From Ignavibacteriales bacterium (GTDB lineage: Bacteria; Bacteroidota; Ignavibacteria; Ignavibacteriales; Melioribacteraceae), in NCBI GenBank assembly GCA_026390775.1, contig JAPLFF010000007.1:806001-870000 (forward strand): a DNA stretch of 64,000 nucleotides. The letters are read 5' to 3'. Position numbers and translations under genes: made by a program. The notes under the pieces were generated by a model that was not told where the DNA came from, made no database searches, and saw nothing but the letters and a program-made list of their open reading frames with translations. Below, in pieces: positions 25,493 to 33,890 of the stretch (position 1 is the stretch's first letter; every line of letters begins with the position of its first letter).

Positions 25493-26767
25493 TTATGAAG
25501 CTTTTTTCTCTTTATCCTTAATTTTAAAATACAGTGCAATAACAAAAACCAAAAAAGCTAAAGTAGCTATAGCAAATCCATTTCTTCTAGTAGAATAGTC
25601 GTCAATTTCTTTTTGAGCCAACAGAGACGCTTTATTTGAAAATTCAATTCCTTCTTTTGTTTTATCGCCAACCTTAGCTGAATCAAAAGTATGAATCAAA
25701 GTCCTGGATTGAATCAATGCCTGTTTTGCATCTTGAAGCTGGAACCCGATTTCTACATCGTTCATTCCTTTTTGTCTAACTTCCAAATATTTTGCGTTAG
25801 CTGCATCGTATTCATTTTTCAATTGAGTAAGTGATGAATATATTTTTTTAGAAACTGCAAAACCTTTATCGCCCTCAGTATGGCAATCAATACACTTTGA
25901 ATCTTTTCCTACACCAATCATTTCATCGTTTGGTTTTTGAACACCATGATTTCCATGGCATTGCTCACATCCGTGAAAATCTTGTTCTTCAAATGCTTTT
26001 GCCATTCTTGTGGCGTTGAAAAATTCCATATTGCTAACGTGGCATGTTCCGCATACATGCGAGATAGATTTAAGTCCAGGAGGAGTAGCGCCATGATTAC
26101 CATGACAATCATTACAAGCCGGCGCACTAATATCTTTATTTTTAAGCAAAGCAATACCATGTACACTTTTTGAATATTCTTCCAACTGATTTACAGGAAT
26201 ATTATAATTTTTCATCAGAGTGGAATTACCGTGACATTTGTTACAAGTATTCGGAACGTTTAATGCATATACGGATGAACGCGGATCTTTTGCGGGAAGA
26301 ATTGAATGTGCTGTGTGGCAGCTGGAACATTCGGCAACATTCTCGTCTCCAGCCAATAGTTTTTTGCCGTGAACACTTGTGTAATATTGTTCAACTTGAT
26401 CTGTAGCGATTCTCGGCTGATATACTCTCATAATATTAATATTCGAATGACACTTTCCACAAAATTTTGGAATGTCTTTTCTTTTTGGTGTGCCAACAAA
26501 ACCTTTCGATGGGCTCATTGCAATATCTTGATCATCACTATTTGGATCCCCGCCATGGCATGAGGAACAGGAAAGATTTGCGTGGCGATGAATATCATTT
26601 TCAGTAAAATCTTTGGGTAGGTTTTCTATTTCCTTATGGCATGCAAAACATTGATCTACTTTAGTACCTTGTTTAGTTTTGTCGCCTTTCTTTTCACTGA
26701 GAACGAAACCAAATAGGAACAAGATTGTTATTGCATATATTGATAAATAAAAAAATCTTTTTCTCAT
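25493..26767 (-). CDS. Nonaheme cytochrome c with C-terminal membrane anchor
   Basis: This 424-aa protein has an N-terminal signal or anchor (MRKRFFYLSIYAITILFLFG) and nine CxxCH sites: CFACH, CSSCH, CGKCH, CSSCH, CNKCH, CNDCH, CGTCH, CEQCH and CIDCH. A heme-free helical region (STLTQLKNEYDAANAKY onward) follows, then a final membrane segment near residues 398-416. YYTSVHGKKLL and YSKSVHGIALL show an internal repeat with distal His ligands. I start at MRKRFFYLS; a longer frame runs back into the cytochrome b gene and is not credible. Its start lies 11 bp after the cytochrome b stop. It likely accepts electrons from the Rieske/b module. Confidence 0.87.
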   Translation of the reverse strand: MRKRFFYLSIYAITILFLFGFVLSEKKGDKTKQGTKVDQCFACHKEIENLPKDFTENDIHRHANLSCSSCHGGDPNSDDQDIAMSPSKGFVGTPKRKDIPKFCGKCHSNINIMRVYQPRIATDQVEQYYTSVHGKKLLAGDENVAECSSCHTAHSILPAKDPRSSVYALNVPNTCNKCHGNSTLMKNYNIPVNQLEEYSKSVHGIALLKNKDISAPACNDCHGNHGATPPGLKSISHVCGTCHVSNMEFFNATRMAKAFEEQDFHGCEQCHGNHGVQKPNDEMIGVGKDSKCIDCHTEGDKGFAVSKKIYSSLTQLKNEYDAANAKYLEVRQKGMNDVEIGFQLQDAKQALIQSRTLIHTFDSAKVGDKTKEGIEFSNKASLLAQKEIDDYSTRRNGFAIATLAFLVFVIALYFKIKDKEKKAS

Positions 26768-26778
26768 ATCGTTGTTCC

Positions 26779-27861
26779 CTATAATATGTAACCTAAGACT
26801 GTCATTATCACGATAAACGCAACAATAATAATTCCGATTAAGGTTAATGGTTGAATTTTCCAATTAGGTTTGTGTTTCACTTTTATGTAAGGAATTAACA
26901 TCCAGACAAAACCGGCAACACCAAAGAACAATACACCGAGCAATTCACCTTCCAGGAATAAAATATGAGCGGGAAGAAGTTTTAACGATTGGAACATGAA
27001 CATAAAATACCATTCAGGTCTAATTCCAGAAGGAGCCGAAGCAAACGCATCTGCTTTGTTTCCCAATTCCCACGGAGAATAGAGTGCTAAAAAAATCAGA
27101 ACATTAAAAACAATAACCCATAGTAACAGATCCTTCAAAGCAAAATCCGGGAAAAACGGAATATATTTTTTCTTTTCTTCGGGTAGATTCTTAAAATGTT
27201 CAGGTTCATGCATACCTTGCCGTTGAATAAACAATAAGTGCATAACTAAAAATAACGTAAAGATGGCGGGAAGAATCGCAACATGAATTCCAAAGAATCT
27301 TGAAAGTGTTGCACCAGTTACCTCTTCGCCACCTCGTAAAAATATCTTCAACGGCTCTCCAATTACAGGAACTACTCCAACGATATCTGTTCCAACCTTC
27401 GTTGCAAAAAATGCTAATTCATTCCATGGTAATAAATAACCGCTAAATCCGAATGCGAGTGTAAGAACCAAAATAATAAAACCGGTAATCCATGTTAACT
27501 CTCTTGGTTTTACATATGCCTTTGAAAAGAATACACTGAACATATGAATGAACGCGAATAGGACTAAAAGATTAGCAGACCAACTATGAACATTTCTTAT
27601 TAACCAACCGAACTTAACTTCGGTAACTATGAAGCGAACGCTTTCATAAGCGCTGTCTTCACCGGGTCTATAGTATAAGAGAAGAAGTATCCCTGTAAAT
27701 AGCTGAACTAAAAACAGGAAGAGTGTTACACCTCCCATATAATACCAAATAGAGTGTCTATGTTCCGGAACTTTTTTGTGTAGAAGTAAATTGCGTACCG
27801 GAGTTAGATCATACCGTTCATCTATCCAATCAATTAATTTTGATCCGATTTTCTTCATCAT
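26779..27861 (-). CDS. Cytochrome b (bc/b6f type) of a quinol oxidoreductase
   Basis: This 360-aa integral membrane protein has about eight helices, so b6 and subunit IV are in one chain. Heme ligands appear as two His pairs: RNVHSW / FAFIHMF (13 residues apart) and FFGIHVA / LVMHLLF (14 apart, the spacing of b6f and menaquinol enzymes). The quinol-oxidation motif PEWY is present in GIRPEWYFMFMFQSLK. It lies 3 bp after the Rieske gene and 11 bp before the nonaheme gene. It should oxidise menaquinol and split electrons between the Rieske centre and the low-potential b hemes. Confidence 0.95.
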   Translation of the reverse strand: MMKKIGSKLIDWIDERYDLTPVRNLLLHKKVPEHRHSIWYYMGGVTLFLFLVQLFTGILLLLYYRPGEDSAYESVRFIVTEVKFGWLIRNVHSWSANLLVLFAFIHMFSVFFSKAYVKPRELTWITGFIILVLTLAFGFSGYLLPWNELAFFATKVGTDIVGVVPVIGEPLKIFLRGGEEVTGATLSRFFGIHVAILPAIFTLFLVMHLLFIQRQGMHEPEHFKNLPEEKKKYIPFFPDFALKDLLLWVIVFNVLIFLALYSPWELGNKADAFASAPSGIRPEWYFMFMFQSLKLLPAHILFLEGELLGVLFFGVAGFVWMLIPYIKVKHKPNWKIQPLTLIGIIIVAFIVIMTVLGYIL

Positions 27862-27864
27862 TTT

Positions 27865-28296
27865 TTAACCCACTTTAGTAATAACAATTTCATCTTTAAC
27901 TATTTTTACTTCGTATTCTTCCAGAGGTCTGGGCGGCGGACCGGAAACATTACGACCACTTAGATCATAAATACCGTTATGACAAGCACACCAGATCTGC
28001 TTTGTATCATTCTTGTATTGAACGATGCAATCTAAATGAGTGCAACTGGCAGATAACGCCTTGTATTCATTATCGTCGGTCTTAATAAGAATTACCGGCT
28101 TTCTTCCAAATTTAATTATCTTGGAACTATTGGTAGGAAATTCGGCACTCATTCCCGCCTTAACAGAATTTACTTTTGGCTCGGTAGTTTTAGGAGGAAT
28201 TAAAAATGAGACGACAGGATAAAAAACGGAAAGAATACCGCCTATACCGCCAAATCCCAAAAGCATATTTAAAAATTTTCTTCTATCCAATTTCAT
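27865..28296 (-). CDS. Rieske [2Fe-2S] protein, low-potential type
   Basis: This 143-aa protein has a twin-arginine start (KLDRRKFLNML) with an uncleaved anchor and a Rieske domain. The cluster ligands are Cys85-Thr-His87 in CTHLDC90 and Cys103, Cys105-His106 in CACHNGIY. The residue that is Ser in CHGSxY of high-potential proteins is Gly here, and the first box reads CTHLDC instead of CTHLGC. Loss of the Ser hydrogen bond lowers the midpoint potential in studied Rieske proteins and suits menaquinol. It is directly upstream of cytochrome b. Confidence 0.94.
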   Translation of the reverse strand: MKLDRRKFLNMLLGFGGIGGILSVFYPVVSFLIPPKTTEPKVNSVKAGMSAEFPTNSSKIIKFGRKPVILIKTDDNEYKALSASCTHLDCIVQYKNDTKQIWCACHNGIYDLSGRNVSGPPPRPLEEYEVKIVKDEIVITKVG

Positions 28297-28351
28297 ATCT
28301 AATTCTAATTTTAATGATCAATTTAATTATTTAACCGTTCAAATTATTTAA

Positions 28352-29545
28352 TTACGGATTCCTTGCTTCTTCCCAAGGTGGAAGAATCTTTGTAAGGACA
28401 TAAAGTAATATGAACGGAAGGCAAAATACGATTACAGAAGCAAAAAATCCTTCCAACCCGAAAAAAGTTATTTTGTAAACGGTTAATCCTCTAAAACTTT
28501 TTGAAAACAATTGTCCTCCGATTACAATATTCCAACGAGTTGAAAAAATTCCAACTTGTACAAGAATTGCAGAGATAAAATAAACCATTTTCTTTAAATC
28601 TGGCGGTGATTTTAAAATTTTAATGAGTGCAATCATGGCAAGCGGAATAAGCATGCCCATGAAGAGTTGAATTACTACTAAGCTGATGAATAATTTATTC
28701 GAGACAAGATAAGCTAAGATTTTAATGGATTCTTCCGATTCATAAACACGGTGCACAAAATCCAACGCTTCCAATGAAAAATCTATGATCATTACGTAGA
28801 ATAAGTAACTTGCTAATTTATCCAGACACAAAATATCTAATTGTTTTCCGCGAACGGGTGTTATGATCATATAGAGAATTAAAACCATCGCAATGCCGGA
28901 AACAATTGCAGAGAACAAGAAAACGATTGGCATTAGTACGCTTGACCACCATGGGTTTGCTTTGATCGAACCAAAAATAAATCCTACATAACCATGCAAT
29001 AGAAATGCAGAAGGAATTCCTATAATTGTAACAATCTTTACCCACTTTTTATCGAAGTGGATTGCCTTTTCTGAAATATCTTTTGAAAAGAGAGAAATGA
29101 TTTTGTGAATCCATTTTTTGATTCCAGTTTCTTTCTGCGACCAAAGAATTATATCTCTTCTATACTCAAACCAAATTTCTAAACATAATACCGCCATCAA
29201 ATACCAAGCGTAAACAAATCCGAACATAGCCATGGCAGATGTGCTATTTGGAGTAATCAAAATCTCGTAAGCTTTTTCAGGATGACCTAAGTGAGCAAGT
29301 AAAGGAAGTGGTGCTACAATTAAAAATGCCATCGCTGTAAGCATTGCTAAGCGGTATGTTGGTTGAAGTTCTTTTACGTTGAATACTTTCACCAGCGATG
29401 CCAAGATAAAAGCGCCGGCAACTAATCCTGTTAAGTAAGGATATAATACTATAAGAATGCCCCAATGGAGTTCAATTTCGTTTGGAAAAATGTAGCCCCA
29501 TACTTCTTTTAGTATTGGCGTCAAATGTTGAATGAGCTCTTCCAA
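28352..29545 (-). CDS. NrfD/PsrC-family membrane quinol-binding subunit
   Basis: This 397-aa polytopic protein has about ten helices and matches NrfD/PsrC/ActC-type subunits, which lack heme and exchange quinol with a partner Fe-S protein. Segments LTGLVAGAFILASLVKVF, PLPLLAHLGHPEKAYEILITPNSTSAMAMFGF and SAFLLHGYVGFIFGSIKANPWW are typical. The start is TTG (MEELIQHL). The gene follows the four-cluster Fe-S protein by 2 bp and precedes the Rieske gene, so an NrfD-Fe-S module is physically merged with a Rieske/b module. Direction of electron flow is not evident from sequence. Confidence 0.92.
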   Translation of the reverse strand: MEELIQHLTPILKEVWGYIFPNEIELHWGILIVLYPYLTGLVAGAFILASLVKVFNVKELQPTYRLAMLTAMAFLIVAPLPLLAHLGHPEKAYEILITPNSTSAMAMFGFVYAWYLMAVLCLEIWFEYRRDIILWSQKETGIKKWIHKIISLFSKDISEKAIHFDKKWVKIVTIIGIPSAFLLHGYVGFIFGSIKANPWWSSVLMPIVFLFSAIVSGIAMVLILYMIITPVRGKQLDILCLDKLASYLFYVMIIDFSLEALDFVHRVYESEESIKILAYLVSNKLFISLVVIQLFMGMLIPLAMIALIKILKSPPDLKKMVYFISAILVQVGIFSTRWNIVIGGQLFSKSFRGLTVYKITFFGLEGFFASVIVFCLPFILLYVLTKILPPWEEARNP

Positions 29546-29547
29546 TT

Positions 29548-30345
29548 CTACCTTACCTCCATATCTAAATTAGAGTAATAAACTTTTGGTTCTGTGTTGA
29601 GCGATGGTTTAAGAATTCCGATTTTATTCATTCTTAAGAAACGTACTAATGGACTTGATTTTTTGTTCAACTCGCCGAAAACTCTTGCTTGAGTCGGGCA
29701 CACTTCAACGCATGCCGGCAATTTATCTTGAACAATTCTATGATAACAGAAAGTACATTTCTCGGCAGTATGTGTTTCGGGATGTAAGAATCTTGCACCG
29801 TAAGGACATGCTTGTATGCAATATCTGCAGCCGACACAGTAATCTGAATCCACAAGTACTACTCCATCCTCCCCTTTAAATGTTGCACCAACAGGACAAA
29901 CTTGAACGCATGGAGGATTGTCACAATGATTACAAATTTTTGGAACAAAGAAACTTCTTAACATTTTTTGATTTGTTGTGCGAGAATTATCGAAACCGTC
30001 TATTGAACCATTTGGACTGTCAACTTGTACATCACCATCTTCATAGATTCTGTAACGTTCAACCCATGTTCTAAAAAAGAATGGTTCTTTTGGAACATTG
30101 TTTTCGTTTTTACATGCTACAGCACATCTTCCGCATCCAATACATTTATTAATGTCTATTCCCATTCCCCACTTGTGGTTGCTGGGTATATAACCGTTTA
30201 TGAGCATCCATTTTTTTATAGTCTTTAATTTGTCCGTTGAGCCTAGAAATCCAAATGCAATTGATGCAAGCGCAAGTATGGCAATTTTTTTTAGAAAACT
30301 TCTTCTTTCAACTTTTTTATCTGTTTCAATTATATTGTTTTCCAT
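29548..30345 (-). CDS. Tat-exported 4x[4Fe-4S] ferredoxin-like subunit (HybA/DsrO/ActB type)
   Basis: This 265-aa electron-transfer protein has a Tat signal (VERRSFLKKIAILALAS). Four Cys groups follow, each giving ligands for cubane clusters: CIGCGRCAVAC, CNHCDNPPCVQVC, CVGCRYCIQAC, and CTFCYH with CVEVC. The layout is that of NrfC, HybA, DsrO and PsrB, partners of NrfD-type membrane proteins. I start at MENNIIETDKK, whose ATG overlaps the TAA of the upstream octaheme gene (TAATG). A longer frame to 30387 is within that gene. It should link the NrfD subunit to the periplasmic cytochromes. Confidence 0.92.
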   Translation of the reverse strand: MENNIIETDKKVERRSFLKKIAILALASIAFGFLGSTDKLKTIKKWMLINGYIPSNHKWGMGIDINKCIGCGRCAVACKNENNVPKEPFFFRTWVERYRIYEDGDVQVDSPNGSIDGFDNSRTTNQKMLRSFFVPKICNHCDNPPCVQVCPVGATFKGEDGVVLVDSDYCVGCRYCIQACPYGARFLHPETHTAEKCTFCYHRIVQDKLPACVEVCPTQARVFGELNKKSSPLVRFLRMNKIGILKPSLNTEPKVYYSNLDMEVR

Positions 30346-31094
30346 TATTGTGCCTCCGGTAAATGTGGATAGTGACATTGCCAGCAAACATATCTCGGCT
30401 CGTGTGTAGTCATATTGATCCTTGGAATAAATTCATCACCTTTTGCATCTTGGGAATGACACTGACCACAAAATTCTCTGTTTGCAGGTTTGGTTGGTAA
30501 ATATTCCCTCGGGTGTAATTTATGTTTCTCCGTAGATTCATGACATTTAGTACAAGGAATATCCATGTGACTCGAAACCGATTTTGCACTTGAAATTTCA
30601 GCATGGCAAGCGGAACATTCTTTTGGTGTTTGTGGCGGAGTTGGATTGTGCGGATTATGACATGTTACGCAAATTTTTCTCGGATTGTGCGATGCAGATA
30701 CAATTTGTGGAAAGCCTGTAGGTCGAGATGGATTATATTCATGACAAACAGGGCAAAAAATCCTATCCCGCGGTTTTTCCGGTTTGAATTGATCCGGCTC
30801 ATTAACGTGATTAACAGAAGGTCCATGGCAAACTTCGCAAGAAAGATTTTTATGATACCCTGCATTTTTAGTTTTCCATATATCATCATGACAATCGGCA
30901 CATGCTTCCTGTCCTGCATATTGCATTTTTTTATCAGCATTATTTTGAATAGCTCCGGCACGATAATGACCGACCAAGCCAAAATCTTTCGGAGTGAGAA
31001 GCGAAGTGGCTAAAATAAATGCAGTGACTACTACAAGTAAAAGTACAGACAATCGTTTAACCTGTTCCGGAATTTTTTGTAAAAAATTTTTCAT
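30345..31094 (-). CDS. Octaheme cytochrome c with N-terminal anchor
   Basis: This 249-aa protein has one N-terminal membrane segment (VLLLVVVTAFILATSLL) and eight CxxCH sites: CADCH, CEVCH, CPVCH, CVTCH, CSACH, CTKCH, CGQCH and CWQCH. It resembles small multiheme subunits next to NrfD/Fe-S genes, such as ActA-like proteins and the c-type subunits of Geobacter Cbc clusters. It is the first cytochrome gene of the cluster and is coupled to the Fe-S gene by TAATG. It lies 49 bp downstream of the DUF2339-like gene, which could share its transcript. Confidence 0.87.
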   Translation of the reverse strand: MKNFLQKIPEQVKRLSVLLLVVVTAFILATSLLTPKDFGLVGHYRAGAIQNNADKKMQYAGQEACADCHDDIWKTKNAGYHKNLSCEVCHGPSVNHVNEPDQFKPEKPRDRIFCPVCHEYNPSRPTGFPQIVSASHNPRKICVTCHNPHNPTPPQTPKECSACHAEISSAKSVSSHMDIPCTKCHESTEKHKLHPREYLPTKPANREFCGQCHSQDAKGDEFIPRINMTTHEPRYVCWQCHYPHLPEAQ

Positions 31095-31143
31095 GAATAC
31101 ACTCGTTTTTGCTTTAAGTATTTTTATTTATTTTTCAATCGGT

Positions 31144-32787
31144 TCAATTGTTTATTAACTCGCTTCCTTTCTTTCTTCTTGCGTATAAAATTGAAATTGC
31201 CAACAGCACAATTCCTAAAAACATGAAAGAAATAATTCGGTAGCTTGGATCTAAATTTGTTGTTCCAACAAATAGAATGTACACCACCGTTAATAAAAAT
31301 GTTAAAAGCGCCAGCCACCGGTATTTTTTATTCTTAAGAATAATACTCATTACATAGTAACCGATCGCAACTATCGTCCAAGAGAGCCCGACATAATCTT
31401 TAGGAACTATATGATAGAGTGCATAAGGAAAGATGATAAACGCGGAGCCGAGATAAGATAATCTCATTGCGTCAGTTGTTAAATCAAGTCTATGCTTTTG
31501 CCAATTTAAAATACGAGCGCTTATTAATGCCACAATACCAAAACCGAGTGCGATTACACCAATTTTTTCTTCTAATACTAAATAGGAAAAGAATATCATC
31601 AGATACATTATAAAGTTTGCTACTATTATAATTTTTGAACGGAACCAGAGCGCGGTAGCCACTACAACTAAACTCTGCCAGCTTAACCAAACAAAGTATT
31701 CCGGCTTAGGAAAATTATTTACTATTGCAACACTCAATGCCGTGTAACCAAGAATGGCATAAAAGAAAGTTGAATATTTACTTTTTTGTCTCTCATAAAA
31801 CATAATTGAAAGAAGCAAGAAAACACTCGAAGCTATTAACTCAGATAAAGCCGCCGTGCTGCTGAATTTAGAAAGTGCGATTATTAATAATAGAAAAAAA
31901 CATAGAAATGAATTCAATAAAGTATTTAGTATTGAATTAACAGATTCTTTTTCGTTTCGATTTCCGGATAAATTGCCGTAAGCATAAATTAAGCAGTACA
32001 AAAGAAGAAAATAAATATTAATCAATGGAGAACTTTGGAGAGCAATTTTATTACCAGCAACAGGATTACCGATGAACCAAACAAAGTGAGTTATATAGAC
32101 CAAAAGTATTGCATAGGTATAGAACGAATTCCAATCTAAAATTCTTTTTAAGTAAACCGACCACCCGCTGATCAAAACTAGAATAAAAAAGATCAACCAA
32201 TAAAAATCACCGATCAAAGCTGTAATGGAAATTAGCGAGATGCCAAAAGCCATTAGATATATAGATTTTCTCTTAAAAGAAAAAGAAATGTGAAAGATCG
32301 ATACTGCTATCAGCATAAGTAATTCAAGTGTCGGATTTTCAACTGTGGGATTGTTTGAGAAAAAGTGTAACCGTAAAGTTGAAAAGAAAAGAAGAAGTAA
32401 CGCTCCGCCAAAAATATATTGGGAAATAAATTGAAGCGAGCTTTTCCAGTAATTCGATAACCAGAAAAGAAATCCAACTAAAACATATCCTATAAGACTA
32501 GGAAAAAAGGAAGGTAAATTTTGATACGGAAATGTCATTAGAAAAATTATTCCGATCGCAAGAATTACAATTCCAACTTTTGCAAACCAGAATTGTCCTA
32601 TCTGAGTTTCTAATGAATCCGCTCGTTCTGAAATATTTTGAGGCATCAATGAAGGTAATTCAAAATTATCTTCCGAAGGAAGATTCTCAAGATTAAGTTT
32701 CTCTTCAATCCGGGAAATTCTTGCTTCCAAATTTTTCAAGTATGTAATTAATTGATTGTTTACTTCCGATTCGGAGGAAGAATCCAT
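31144..32787 (-). CDS. DUF2339-like polytopic membrane protein
   Basis: This 547-aa protein starts with a soluble coiled coil (residues 10-40, LEARISRIEEKLNLE). The sequence IGQFWFAKVGIVILAIGIIFLM then opens a series of roughly 14-16 hydrophobic helices up to the C-terminus. That layout (coiled coil, then a KVG motif, then many helices) matches the DUF2339 family of unknown function. No catalytic motif is visible. It lies upstream of the respiratory cluster on the same strand; whether it belongs to it functionally is unclear. Confidence 0.72.
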   Translation of the reverse strand: MDSSSESEVNNQLITYLKNLEARISRIEEKLNLENLPSEDNFELPSLMPQNISERADSLETQIGQFWFAKVGIVILAIGIIFLMTFPYQNLPSFFPSLIGYVLVGFLFWLSNYWKSSLQFISQYIFGGALLLLFFSTLRLHFFSNNPTVENPTLELLMLIAVSIFHISFSFKRKSIYLMAFGISLISITALIGDFYWLIFFILVLISGWSVYLKRILDWNSFYTYAILLVYITHFVWFIGNPVAGNKIALQSSPLINIYFLLLYCLIYAYGNLSGNRNEKESVNSILNTLLNSFLCFFLLLIIALSKFSSTAALSELIASSVFLLLSIMFYERQKSKYSTFFYAILGYTALSVAIVNNFPKPEYFVWLSWQSLVVVATALWFRSKIIIVANFIMYLMIFFSYLVLEEKIGVIALGFGIVALISARILNWQKHRLDLTTDAMRLSYLGSAFIIFPYALYHIVPKDYVGLSWTIVAIGYYVMSIILKNKKYRWLALLTFLLTVVYILFVGTTNLDPSYRIISFMFLGIVLLAISILYARRKKGSELINN

Positions 32788-33013
32788 TATGATACCTCCA
32801 AGGTTATTGTATTTGTTTTATCCTTTCTAAAATTATTTGGGTGTGAAGTTTGAATCATTCTAAAGAAGTATTCTTATTTTAATCAGATATACACACACGA
32901 ATTCCGATTTAAAAATAATTTTATCTGATTCTGAAATCAACATAAAACTTAAAAACATTTATGACAAAAAGATGTTGAGTCTGAAAAAAATAATGAAAAA
33001 ATAATCATAAATA

Positions 33014-33043
33014 AAAAAGGGAACCTTTTGGATTCCCTTTTCT
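33014..33043 (-). terminator. Intrinsic terminator after the Met/His/Cys-rich gene
   Basis: The stem AAAGGGAA / TTCCCTTT (33016-33023 and 33033-33040) has a 9-nt loop. It is followed on the minus strand by a T-rich stretch and lies 30 bp after the stop codon at 33073. Confidence 0.75.
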
Positions 33044-33072
33044 TTACTGTAAAAAAATAAAAGATAAAATTT

Positions 33073-33762
33073 TTATTTCTTATCTACTTTCTTTTCAGAT
33101 TTTTCATCGTCTTCTTTTTCTTCAATTATCATATGCTTCATATTCTTACCCATGGAATGCTTTCGCATCATCTTCTCGCCGCCACAGCATGAACATCCGC
33201 AATTGTTTCCGCCCATATGCTTAAAGAACATTAATTTCTCTTTCGGCATGTCTTCATCGCCATCAATCTGAATATTAAAATGTTTCATGCCATTTTCATC
33301 TTTCAAAAACTTCTCAGCTTCATCACCTTCGTAAGTTTTTGTTTCTTCTTTACCGTCTTTCATAGTTGTAACAGTAATTTTTTTGCCACTGTCGTTAACT
33401 TCGACTTTTATATTCTTTTTGTTTTCACCATCTTTTTCATCAGCATCATTATCTTCAGATCTAAACATCATAACGTTGCCGCCTCTCATCTTCATCATTT
33501 TTCCGTCATCACTTTTAAACATAAATCCTTTACGCGAACTACTTCTTAACATACCGACTAATTTTTCAGCATCCTTTCCTTCAAAGACAACATCTTTACC
33601 ATCAGCTTTAATCGTAAGTTTTTCAATCTTACCTTTCAAATTATCAAGTTTAGATTTTGTTTCGTCTTTTTCCTGAGCTAAGATCTTCATTGAGAAAAAT
33701 CCGAGTATCAGAATAATCATTATAGCTAAGAACTTTGATTTGTTTGTTTGAAGTAATTTCAT
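33073..33762 (-). CDS. Secreted acidic Met/His/Cys-rich protein, unknown function
   Basis: This 229-aa protein has a signal peptide (MKLLQTNKSKFLAIMIILIL, cleavage near ILAQE). The mature chain is strongly charged (Asp, Glu and Lys). It shows two similar strand-rich units: LTIKADGKDVVFEGKDAEKLV and ITVTTMKDGKEETKTYEGDEAEKFL. A C-terminal cluster reads NNCGCSCCGGEKMMRKHSMGKNMKHM. The Cys/Met/His cluster could bind a soft metal such as copper, but this is inference. It is transcribed away from a two-component system 128 bp upstream, as envelope-stress or metal-response targets often are. I do not recognise the family. Confidence 0.75.
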   Translation of the reverse strand: MKLLQTNKSKFLAIMIILILGFFSMKILAQEKDETKSKLDNLKGKIEKLTIKADGKDVVFEGKDAEKLVGMLRSSSRKGFMFKSDDGKMMKMRGGNVMMFRSEDNDADEKDGENKKNIKVEVNDSGKKITVTTMKDGKEETKTYEGDEAEKFLKDENGMKHFNIQIDGDEDMPKEKLMFFKHMGGNNCGCSCCGGEKMMRKHSMGKNMKHMIIEEKEDDEKSEKKVDKK

Positions 33763-33877
33763 TTTATTCTCCTAATTGTTTGTGTAAATATACTTTTCGT
33801 ACAACCCAAATACGGAAAACGATCCCTAACTATTAGTTAAAAATTGTTAAAGTAAAGATTTCTTATTTAGATTAAGT

Positions 33878-33885
33878 TAAATTTG
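33878..33885 (+). promoter_or_regulatory. TAAATTTG box just upstream of the sensor-kinase start
   Basis: The octamer fits the TAnnTTTG -7 element of Bacteroidota promoters. It ends 5 bp before the ATG, which would give a leaderless or nearly leaderless mRNA. No TTG at normal -33 spacing is visible. Confidence 0.22.
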
Positions 33886-33890
33886 CGATT

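Noticed and set aside
25937-26563. Overlapping plus-strand ORFs of 60-80 codons inside the nonaheme cytochrome gene
   Set aside because: They are antisense shadows of a gene with nine clear heme motifs, with no start signals of their own.
33763-33890. A response-regulator operator in the divergent gap
   Set aside because: No clear direct repeat of a spaced 5-6 bp word stands out from the AT-rich background.
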